64,000 nt of DNA from Pelagibius sp964472095 (GTDB lineage: Bacteria; Pseudomonadota; Alphaproteobacteria; Kiloniellales; Kiloniellaceae): assembly GCA_964472095.1 (NCBI GenBank), contig CAYYIV010000003.1, positions 173,641-237,640 of the forward strand. Direction: 5' to 3'. Below are positions 9,533 through 17,453 of this stretch, piece by piece (position 1 is the first letter of the stretch; each line of letters begins with the position of its first letter). Below the pieces are notes generated by a model that worked only from the letters and a program-made list of their open reading frames with translations, did no database searches and was not told the DNA's origin. The translations under genes were made by a program, and so were the position numbers.

Positions 9533-9774
9533 ATCCTGACTGAGACTGGTCGCCCGCTTTTTATGCGCCTAGCGATCTTTTCCAGCCATATGGCAGCGTC
9601 ACAATCCTTAAACAAAAGCTTCCCGGGAAGTTCATGCAGATGCGGGGCCTTCCGTCACGTTTCGCAGCGTAACCTCGTGCCGGGAATGCCCATGCGTAGG
9701 GATCGCCGTCGGCTCAATGCATTGGCCGGAGCGACTGGGCACGGCAGCCTCGAGTCCTGGTCGGCTGGTTCGTC

Positions 9775-9799
9775 TCTTGCAGCAATGGGTGTTGCAAGA
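9775..9799 (+). other. Inverted repeat / stem-loop upstream of sulfotransferase 3
   Basis: TCTTGCAGCA and TGTTGCAAGA flank a five-base loop, giving a ten-pair stem with one G-U pair in RNA. It lies 23 bases before the earliest start codon of the next gene and has no T-run, so it is not a standard terminator. It could be a leader hairpin or a binding site. The rest of 9533-9822 shows nothing else I can support. Confidence 0.45.
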
Positions 9800-9831
9800 C
9801 GAGCCAGCAGAGTTGGGACGATTTGGGAGCG

Positions 9832-10749
9832 GTGAATTTCGTGATCAACTCTACCCTGCATGCTGAGCCGTTCTTTGTGCTTGGAGTCCAGCGCTCCGGC
9901 ACAACAATGCTGCGCCTGATGCTGAACAACCATCCCGAGCTGGCGGTGCCGCACGAGACCGTTTTCATCACCCAGTTCTATCGCAAACTAGAGAACTATG
10001 GCGATCTGGCAAAAGCCGACAACCGGCGTGCGCTCCTGGACGACATCGCCGCGCATCCGCTGGTGGTGCGTGGCAAGCTGATTCCTGATAAGGATTTTAT
10101 CCTCGCAAGGGAACCGCAGTCCTATGGCGGGCTGATCGACGCGATCATGTCCGCTTATGCCGAAGCACGCGGCAAGTCGCGCTGGGGCGACAAGACGCCG
10201 TACTACACGCAGGACATCGACGTTCTCAATAGCATCTTTCCGCGTGCCAAGTTCATCCAGGTCTTGCGCGACGGGCGCGACGTTGCGCTGTCGCAGAGGC
10301 GGATCGAGTGGTGCTCTACCAATAGCTTCCGACTTGCGCAGGATTGGAGATGGAAGACCACGCTCTGCCACAAGGTAGGGCGTGTGCTCGGACCCGATCG
10401 CTACTTGGAGCTACGCTATGAAGAGCTGGTGCACGATCCCGAGTTCTGCTTGCGACGGGCCTGCGAATTCCTCGGGGAAGAGTTTTCTATACGGATGCTA
10501 CATTACCATGAGACGGCCAAGGACGTGGTGCCTGCCGAAAGTCTGAGGTGGCACCAGAACTCGGTGCAGCCGCCGGATGAATCGAAAATCTTCGCGTGGA
10601 AAACCGCACTGCCCGAAACCGACCGGGTCATCTTCGAAGAAATTGCCGGGGACACTCTGGATTATTTCGGATACGAGCGCGGACCCCTCAACTCCACGTT
10701 CCGGACCAAGCTGAGAAAGATGTATCTCACCGTCGTGCAGCGCTGGTAA
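9832..10749 (+). CDS. Sulfotransferase family protein (3 of 4)
   Basis: A 305-residue sulfotransferase with the 5'-phosphosulfate loop LGVQRSGTT at residues 17-25 and the 3'-phosphate motif VLRDGRDVALS near residue 143. It aligns along its whole length with the 2608-3615 protein, including RKLENYGDL versus QRLAAYGDL, YAEARGK versus YARAKGK, and GRVLGPDRY versus GRILGPERY, so the two probably arose by duplication. The start is uncertain: TTG 9823, GTG 9832 and GTG 9841 are all in frame. About 290 bases separate it from the previous operon, so it may have its own promoter. It converges with the minus-strand decarboxylase gene. Confidence 0.85.
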   Translation: MNFVINSTLHAEPFFVLGVQRSGTTMLRLMLNNHPELAVPHETVFITQFYRKLENYGDLAKADNRRALLDDIAAHPLVVRGKLIPDKDFILAREPQSYGGLIDAIMSAYAEARGKSRWGDKTPYYTQDIDVLNSIFPRAKFIQVLRDGRDVALSQRRIEWCSTNSFRLAQDWRWKTTLCHKVGRVLGPDRYLELRYEELVHDPEFCLRRACEFLGEEFSIRMLHYHETAKDVVPAESLRWHQNSVQPPDESKIFAWKTALPETDRVIFEEIAGDTLDYFGYERGPLNSTFRTKLRKMYLTVVQRW

Positions 10750-10784
10750 CCGGCGGGCAAAGCGTCATTCCGCAACGGCAGCAC

Positions 10785-12017
10785 TCATACCAGGACCTCC
10801 ACCGGAGCCGGGTGACCCAGGAAGGCGGTGGGACTCGCGGTCAGGCCATAGGCGCCGGACTGGAAGATTGCCACCAGGTCGCCGACTTCGCCCCGCGGCA
10901 GATCGACCTTGTCGGCCAGCAGATCGAGCGGCGTGCAGAGACAGCCAACCACCGACACTTTTTCCTGCGGCAGCTCCGCCATCCGGTTTGCGATGGCAAG
11001 CGGGAAGTTGCGGCGGATCACCTGGCCGAAGTTGCCCGAAGCCGCCAAGTGATGGTGGAGGCCGCCGTCGGTGACCAGAAATACCTCGCCGCGTGAGACC
11101 TTGCGGTCGATGATGCGCGTCACATAGAGGCCGGCTTCACCGGAAATATAGCGTCCCAACTCCAGGACCGGCTTGGCCTGGGGCTGTGCCGCGGCGAGGT
11201 CACCCACCACCTTGGCCAGGTTTCCGCCGACTCGCGGCAGATCGAGGGGACGATCGTTTGGAAAGTACGGAATACCGAATCCGCCGCCGAGATTCAGATA
11301 GCGCAGCGGCGCTTCGAGTTGATCGGCGAGCCTTAGAGCCAGTTCCAGAGTCTTGGTTTGAGCCTCTGCGATGACCTCGGCATTGAGGTTCTGGGAGCCT
11401 GCAAAAATGTGGAAGCCCTGAATCGCCAACCCCCTGGCCCGGCAGTCGGCGATGAGGCGCGGCGCCTCCTCGGCGTCGGTCCCGAACTGCTGAGCGCCGC
11501 CTCCCATGCGCATGCCGGAGCCCTTGATGTGAAAGTCCGGATTGATCCGCAAGGCGACGCGGGGGGAGACTCCCAGGGCAGTTGCAACGGCCTCAAGACG
11601 CGCCAGCTCGCCGCTTGATTCAGCCTCGACCAAGACTCCAGCGGCCAGCGCCTGGCGCAGTTCCTGGTCGGTCTTGCCCGGACCGGCAAAGCCGATCCGC
11701 TCTGGCGGCATGCCGGCATCGAGTGCCTTGGTCAATTCGCCGGCAGAGGCCACGTCGAAGCCGTCCACCTTGGGCGCCAGGAAACAGACCAAGGCGGGCA
11801 TGGGGTTGGCCTTGATGGCGTAGTGCAGATTGAGGCCCTCGGGGAGATGCGCGCGAAGCTCGTCGATGCGCGCGCCGAGGCGCGCCCGGTCATAGGCGAA
11901 AAAGGGTGTCTGCCCGACACGCTGAGCCAGACTGGATAGCGGCACGCCTCCGACAAGCAACTCCCCTTGGCTGCTCTGCCAAGCCCGCAGAGCCGGATGG
12001 ATTGCTGAGTCAGTCAT
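10785..12017 (-). CDS. PLP-dependent decarboxylase, exosortase A system-associated
   Basis: Fold-type III (alanine-racemase/ornithine-DAP decarboxylase-like) enzyme of 410 residues. The PLP-binding lysine is Lys69 in LHYAIKAN; LNLGGGFGIPY and VVGCLCTPLD carry the phosphate-binding glycines and the C-terminal catalytic cysteine. This sequence style matches the family regularly found beside exosortase A genes together with an acyl ligase. It likely decarboxylates an amino acid or a carrier-bound amino acid; the exact substrate is not known to me. It starts inside the end of the ligase gene (overlap of eight bases), forming a two-gene operon. Confidence 0.88.
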   Translation of the reverse strand: MTDSAIHPALRAWQSSQGELLVGGVPLSSLAQRVGQTPFFAYDRARLGARIDELRAHLPEGLNLHYAIKANPMPALVCFLAPKVDGFDVASAGELTKALDAGMPPERIGFAGPGKTDQELRQALAAGVLVEAESSGELARLEAVATALGVSPRVALRINPDFHIKGSGMRMGGGAQQFGTDAEEAPRLIADCRARGLAIQGFHIFAGSQNLNAEVIAEAQTKTLELALRLADQLEAPLRYLNLGGGFGIPYFPNDRPLDLPRVGGNLAKVVGDLAAAQPQAKPVLELGRYISGEAGLYVTRIIDRKVSRGEVFLVTDGGLHHHLAASGNFGQVIRRNFPLAIANRMAELPQEKVSVVGCLCTPLDLLADKVDLPRGEVGDLVAIFQSGAYGLTASPTAFLGHPAPVEVLV

Positions 12018-13602
12018 GCTTGCTGTCCTGCTGTATCACGGCGAGTTCCTGCGCGTGGCGCTTGCGATCGATCTTGCCGTTGGGATTGCGATAGAGTTCC
12101 GCGCAATCTTCGATCTGCTGCGGCACCATATAAGCTGGAAGGTGCTGACGGCAAACGGCGAGCAGGGCCTCTTTGTCGGCAGTCGATCCATTTTTCGGCT
12201 TTACCAGAAGGGTGATGGCTTGCCCGAGCGTGGGATGTGGCAAGCCGACAGCCGCAACCTCATCGACCAGTCCGGAGGCGAAGATCACTTCTTCGATCTC
12301 GGTCGGGCTCACGCGGTAGCCCGAAGTCTTGATCATGTCGTCGCGCCGGCCGACAAAATAGAGGAAGCCCTCCTCATCGCGACGCACGAGGTCGCCGGAC
12401 CAGACTGCGACCTCCGGCAAAGTCAATCCGCTTGCTTGGCCCGGTGCCGGACGAAACCTTTCGGCCGTACGCTCCGGATCGTTCCAGTAGCCGAGCGAGA
12501 CCAAGGGCCCCCGGTGCACCAGTTCTCCAACCTCGCCCGAGGCCACCGGGGTGCCGTCTTCGCGCACCACGAGGATTTCGGCATTTGGGATGGCCTTGCC
12601 GATGGAATCCGGCCTGCGATCCACTTCCTGAGGGTCAAGATAGGTCGAGCGGAAGGCTTCGGTCAGCCCGTACATCAGGTAGGGGGCAGCCTGGGGAAAG
12701 ATCTCGCGCAGCCGCATCAGGGCCGGTCGCGGCAAGTGCCCTCCGGTATTGGCGAAGTAGCGAAGATTCTCGGATGCCTCTTTGGGCCAATCGAGATTGA
12801 TCATCTGGAACCAGAGGGGAGGGACGCCGGTAATCCCCGTGATGCCTTCTCGCGCGCAGATGCGCGGCACTTCGCGGGGCAGGAGGTAGTTCAGCAGGAC
12901 GCAGCGCGCGCCGGACCGGAAGGCAGTCAGAACCTGGCTAAGGCCGGCGTCGAAACTTAACGGCAGGACTGAAAGGATCCGATCGGACGGGCTGTTTGCC
13001 AGGTATTGACTGACGCTTTCGGCCCCGACCAGGAGGTTGCGATGAGACAGGACGACCCCCTTGGGGTGTCCGGTGCTGCCGGAGGTGTAGAGGATGGCGG
13101 CCATGTCGCAGTCCACTGGCCGCACCAGCCGGGCACCCGCAGCAGGTCCTCGGACAAGTTCCTGCCAAGCGACGATCCGCTTTCCTGGGTGGTCCGCGGC
13201 CGAAGCATTACCGACGAGAATGATTGTCTCCAGATCGGGGCTCCGGGCGAGAACGTCGCCTAGCGCCTCCAGACGCTCGGGAGATGTAACCAGTATCTTG
13301 ACGTTACAGTCGTTCGCGATATGCGCGACCTGGGCAGGGCGCAGCACAGGGTTGATCGGGACGAAAACGCCGCCGGCGGCGCTGGCGGCAAAGAAGGCCT
13401 GTACCGTCTCGCAACGCTTCTCAAGATAGACTGCCATGCGGTCGCCGCGTTCCAGGCCGAGGCGCTGGAGCCCGGCCGCCAGGCATTGGATCTCTCGCCA
13501 GGCAGTGCCGTAGGTGAGCCGGTCCGCTTTGTCGACCAGGGCCACATGGTCCGGGCGCTGCACTGCCTGGAACGCGATCAGGTCATGCAGGGCCTGGAAC
13601 AT
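12010..13602 (-). CDS. AMP-forming acyl ligase, exosortase A system-associated
   Basis: A 530-residue member of the ANL superfamily. The AMP-binding P-loop is LYTSGSTGHPKGV (residues 171-183), followed by YLMYGLTEAF, a WSGDLVRRDEEGFLYFVGRRDDMIK hinge region with the expected Asp and Arg, and the C-terminal NGKIDRK lysine. Such ligases adenylate an acyl or amino acid and transfer it to CoA or a carrier protein. In XrtA loci this gene pairs with the PLP decarboxylase and usually an acyl carrier protein; no carrier gene is visible beside it here. Translation is probably coupled to the downstream decarboxylase. The 185 bases between this gene and 13788 hold nothing recognisable. Confidence 0.88.
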   Translation of the reverse strand: MFQALHDLIAFQAVQRPDHVALVDKADRLTYGTAWREIQCLAAGLQRLGLERGDRMAVYLEKRCETVQAFFAASAAGGVFVPINPVLRPAQVAHIANDCNVKILVTSPERLEALGDVLARSPDLETIILVGNASAADHPGKRIVAWQELVRGPAAGARLVRPVDCDMAAILYTSGSTGHPKGVVLSHRNLLVGAESVSQYLANSPSDRILSVLPLSFDAGLSQVLTAFRSGARCVLLNYLLPREVPRICAREGITGITGVPPLWFQMINLDWPKEASENLRYFANTGGHLPRPALMRLREIFPQAAPYLMYGLTEAFRSTYLDPQEVDRRPDSIGKAIPNAEILVVREDGTPVASGEVGELVHRGPLVSLGYWNDPERTAERFRPAPGQASGLTLPEVAVWSGDLVRRDEEGFLYFVGRRDDMIKTSGYRVSPTEIEEVIFASGLVDEVAAVGLPHPTLGQAITLLVKPKNGSTADKEALLAVCRQHLPAYMVPQQIEDCAELYRNPNGKIDRKRHAQELAVIQQDSKHD

Positions 13603-13787
13603 TCTCGCTTACCTGATAGGGGATAGCCTCGGCCGGCCCGCCCGATTTCCTTAACCATCCGGCCTGTCTCGGCCGACCGCCTCACTATGCGCAAAGCGAC
13701 GAATGGTGTCACTCGCAACAGGCTTGCACCAGATTGAAGGGAGCCGTCAAGTCCGTCGGTGCCGTTGTCCGGGGCGATGGCGAGTGA

Positions 13788-16700
13788 CTATTGCTTGATC
13801 ACCCGCGGCGGGTGGGCGACCTCCAACTCATCCCAGGGGCGTGGTGAGGCATCGACAGGTCGTGGTTCCGTCTGACGACAGTCACGGCCGTCTGCCGAAC
13901 AGGTGATGAACTGGTTGCTACCCCAGAAGATCCCCGATCGCTCGACCCATCCCTCGGGCGCCGGGATGGGCACGCCGCGCGGAAGGTCGCCGTTGGCCAC
14001 GACGGTGTCTCGGTTCCCCGGCGAGATGTGGTCATAGGCATAGCGCAATCCGGGACTCATGCCCGCCAGCACGCAGGCGGTACGATCTTCCACCTCGGCA
14101 CAGCGCTGCGCCAGGGCACGCGACTCTTCGTTCAGCTTCGCCCGGATGGGGTTCTCGGCGACCGGCCGCAGGGAAACGGCACTTGCTGCCCTGGTATCGT
14201 CGAAGGGTTCGCCATCACGCTCCAGGGCATTGAAAACGATGAAATGGTTGCCTTCGACCTTGTGCGTGAAGAGCCACGGCTCGGCCTTGGCTGCCTCATA
14301 GCCACGATCAAAGGCTGCCGTGGCCGCGTTGATCTCCGCCCACCTCGCCGGATCATTGTATGATGCATCCTCCGGCGGCCACAGTTCCCAACGTCCATTG
14401 TCCAGACGGCGGCCCTTGTCACAGTTGCCCCAGGCCCGACGTCCCCGATAGGCCATGAATGTCCGCACCGAATCACTAGTGCGGAAGAGGACGGTGTTGT
14501 CGCGGAACACTGTCTCGGTGCAAAGATAGAGGTCGAGCGGCATCAGGCCGATAACGGGCCTGTTCTTGCGGTCGATCTCAAGCACTTGCCCGTCTATCCC
14601 GACGTTGGAGAAGACGTTGCCTTCAATGCGCGACTGGTGCGCGAGATTCTTGAAGGCGTGATTGGCGCGTCCGGGTCCGTAGAACACGTTGCTGAGTGCG
14701 ACGAGCTGGCCGATCGAGCGTTCGAGGTAGATCACATGCCAGTCGGTGTTGTGCCCGATGACATTGCCGCGAAACTCCAGGTAAGTGAGCGGGGCCTTCG
14801 GCGGACTATCCCCCATCAAATGGCCGGCGTCGTAGATGTCAAGGTCATGCAATACGACGAATGACGGGTATGTATTGGTGGCGCGGTTCCCTGTCCAGCG
14901 GACGCTCTCCCCCTTGAACATGATGCCCCTGGCAATGACTCCGGTACCGGAGGCGACCACCGCGCCGATCGTTTGCGGCTTCTCTCCGTTTAGCGGCACG
15001 CCCACGATCTCCGAGCACTGGACTTTGTCAAACTTGATGGAGTTGGTGTACGCGATCACCTGGCCCGTCGCGTCCACGCGCGGGTGCAGATAGACCCGGA
15101 CGTTGGGAGTCCCGCTTCCGGCAATATGGCGCATCTGCGGCGCACTGTTGGCCAGATCCTCATCGTTACGGTAGTTCAACTCTGCCCATTGCCCCGGGCA
15201 GAGTGCATCGTAGTCGGGAGCCTCCGGCTGGCGTTCGATGGGCTGGTTCCAGGCGGCTGGTTGCCAAGAAACCGGCGCGACCCGGTGGCCGGCGAAGGTA
15301 GGGTAGGCCGCAGGGTCGGTCCACCACTGCTCTTTCAAGTTTATCGCTTGGTCTGGCTCGTCGGCTGGTGGCGGCTTCTGATTGCGTGCCTGCTCGCCGC
15401 CGGCGTTCGTTGGTGCGCTGTTCTGATCAGTCGGCTCGTTCCGGCCGGCGGTCCTCTCAGGCCTGGGTTCCTGCGACGGCCGTGGCGTATTCGCCCGTGC
15501 CGGGGGCGACACCGGGTTCTTTTCCAGCGAGGTATTGGGCGTTGGTGCCGGAGGGAGGCCAGGTGGCGTCTGGACGGCTGCGGCTCCCGCGGCAAAATCC
15601 GGCTTATATGCCCAGAATCCTTCGTCGACCGTCCAGGTACCCAAGCAGACCTCGAGATCCTCGTTCCAGGTCCATTTGTTGTAAATGCTCCTTCGCGCCT
15701 GGCCCGGACCGCCCGGCAAGTCGATGATATGCAGTCGCTGGCCATCCCAGCGGAACAAGCTCCCGCTCCGCCCCCAGATCACCGGATTCGCACCTTCCGG
15801 GGTAGGCACGAGGCATAGACCGCCTGGCCCGATGGTGTCCTTGTTGATCGCTGCCTCGTCCGTCACCGAGAGCTTCCCGTCAACGACCCACTTGCCACGG
15901 TTCTCGCGGATGAACGTCAAGCGATTGCGGTTTGCATCGACGGCCCAGATACCCTGTCGCTTCTCGTCCCAGGCCATGGTCGTCGATGTGCTGAAGGAGA
16001 TCCCATCGTGCGAGGTGCAGTTGTACTGGCCAGCGAGCAGGTCCGGCTGGCAAACGATAGACCCGCTGAACATCAGGGGCGGCTTGCCGGGGCGCTGAAC
16101 CCAGTTGACCGCATAGGAACCGATCTGGTCGCCATCCGGCTGCCCGTCTCGGTCGCGGTCCGGGCCAGCGTTGGGATCGAAGCGATCAGGAAGGCGTTCG
16201 ATGGTGGCGGCAATGTCGGCGGCCTTGGTGTGGAAGCGCCAAACTTGCGAGTCGGGTTTGCTCGATCCGTAGATATGCCCCGTCGGCAGGTAGATCCAGT
16301 CGTCGATCATGATCGTGTTGTTGTAGGTGTGGCTGGAACGCGGGCGCAGAAAGGCGTGTTGCCATTCCGCAACCCGCTCGTCCATACCGCCGGGAAAGGG
16401 CTCGTCGGAAGCATAGGGCTCCCAGTAGCAGTCGCTTTCGCCGCTGGCTTTGACGAAGGGTCGGCACAGCGGCACGTTCAGCGGCAAGTGCGGTACCACC
16501 ATTTCCGGTTTTCCAGCCTGCAGGTCGTATCGGACAATGCCGTTGAAGCAGCCGTCACCATGGCCGCCGGCCGCCCAGCTCCAGACATAGCGTCCATCCC
16601 ATACGACGCCGTTCCAGGCGCCCAGCACCGAGCCGAAGTCGACGCCGCAGTTGGCGTCGCGCCCTGGATCGATGTCGCGCCAAGGGCGGCCATAGTGAAG

Positions 16701-16862
16701 CCATGTGCCGGCAGGCATCGACGCGATCTCGGCAATGTCGAGCGAGCCTGATGACGGGCGGGCTGCGCTCTCCGGCCCTTCGCCACTTGTCACATCGTTC
16801 TGCGCAGCGGCCGAACTACAGAGTGCCAGAGCAGCCAGGGCTGCAGTCAGGAGATGCCTCAT
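13788..16862 (-). CDS. Secreted beta-propeller / right-handed beta-helix fusion protein
   Basis: A 1024-residue exported protein. A Sec signal peptide occupies roughly residues 1-20 (ALAALALCSSAAAQ). Residues of about 40-420 look like a kelch/galactose-oxidase-type propeller with recurrent W and GG patterns (VVWDGRYVWSWAAGGHGDG, WIYLPTGHIYG, TMAWDEKRQGIWAVD). A Pro/Asn/Arg-rich linker of about 70 residues follows. The second half has the short Asn-rich turns of a parallel beta-helix (YLEFRGNVIGHNTDWHVIYLE, SRIEGNVFSNVG). Function unknown; adhesion or processing of the EPS is plausible. It is the largest protein in the window and the third beta-helix protein of the locus. Confidence 0.8.
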   Translation of the reverse strand: MRHLLTAALAALALCSSAAAQNDVTSGEGPESAARPSSGSLDIAEIASMPAGTWLHYGRPWRDIDPGRDANCGVDFGSVLGAWNGVVWDGRYVWSWAAGGHGDGCFNGIVRYDLQAGKPEMVVPHLPLNVPLCRPFVKASGESDCYWEPYASDEPFPGGMDERVAEWQHAFLRPRSSHTYNNTIMIDDWIYLPTGHIYGSSKPDSQVWRFHTKAADIAATIERLPDRFDPNAGPDRDRDGQPDGDQIGSYAVNWVQRPGKPPLMFSGSIVCQPDLLAGQYNCTSHDGISFSTSTTMAWDEKRQGIWAVDANRNRLTFIRENRGKWVVDGKLSVTDEAAINKDTIGPGGLCLVPTPEGANPVIWGRSGSLFRWDGQRLHIIDLPGGPGQARRSIYNKWTWNEDLEVCLGTWTVDEGFWAYKPDFAAGAAAVQTPPGLPPAPTPNTSLEKNPVSPPARANTPRPSQEPRPERTAGRNEPTDQNSAPTNAGGEQARNQKPPPADEPDQAINLKEQWWTDPAAYPTFAGHRVAPVSWQPAAWNQPIERQPEAPDYDALCPGQWAELNYRNDEDLANSAPQMRHIAGSGTPNVRVYLHPRVDATGQVIAYTNSIKFDKVQCSEIVGVPLNGEKPQTIGAVVASGTGVIARGIMFKGESVRWTGNRATNTYPSFVVLHDLDIYDAGHLMGDSPPKAPLTYLEFRGNVIGHNTDWHVIYLERSIGQLVALSNVFYGPGRANHAFKNLAHQSRIEGNVFSNVGIDGQVLEIDRKNRPVIGLMPLDLYLCTETVFRDNTVLFRTSDSVRTFMAYRGRRAWGNCDKGRRLDNGRWELWPPEDASYNDPARWAEINAATAAFDRGYEAAKAEPWLFTHKVEGNHFIVFNALERDGEPFDDTRAASAVSLRPVAENPIRAKLNEESRALAQRCAEVEDRTACVLAGMSPGLRYAYDHISPGNRDTVVANGDLPRGVPIPAPEGWVERSGIFWGSNQFITCSADGRDCRQTEPRPVDASPRPWDELEVAHPPRVIKQ

Positions 16863-17453
16863 CTCTTGCCCTTCCTCCGATCGACTTCCCGCAGGGTTTG
16901 AAAGAGAGACAGTGTCATTGCCGTTGCCAGAGAATTTTAATGACGGTTCCTTCCGAACCCAGGGGAGGGGGCGCCATGGTGACGATCACGCAGGTCGGGT
17001 TGAAGGAGCGAAAGTAGGGCGCATCCTCTGCCTGCGTCCGCTCCGTCGGCCCAATCGCTTCCCATCGTCGACCCTCAACGCTGTCATCTAGATCAGAGGG
17101 CAGGGCCGACAATCCAGCCGATCCCCATGGGGGGCAGCATGGCTTTGCCGCCGTGCTGGTGGACCAGGTCACTGCTCAGCCCATCGGCGACCACTGCCTG
17201 GACGTGCCGCGGCATCGTACAGTGTTCCTCATCGCAATAGAAGGAGGGGACCCCATGGCGCCGACCCGCCTTATGCGTTACGAAGCGCAGCAACCCGGTC
17301 TGCTCCGCCTGGGCCGATTTTATCGAGAGTTATCAAATCTATCCGACCGTTCCAAGTCACTGTGATCATCTGTTGAGTTTCCCGCCGCGACAGGATCACA
17401 TCGGTCTAAGGCTGCTATACTCGTTTCGATCGGGGCCCCAGAGGTTTAGTCGT
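16863..17453. other. Intergenic region between divergent genes, with a possible decayed minus-strand reading frame
   Basis: About 590 bases separate the minus-strand propeller/helix gene from the plus-strand VanZ-like gene. Two minus-strand frames at 16915-17172 and 17093-17293 show protein-like stretches (FYCDEEHCTMPRHVQ, LPPMGIGWIVG) that would join only through a frame change, so a gene relic is possible but not proven. A TATACT at 17416-17421 could be a -10 element for the VanZ-like gene; the matching -35 is poor. No RNA gene recognised. Confidence 0.3.
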
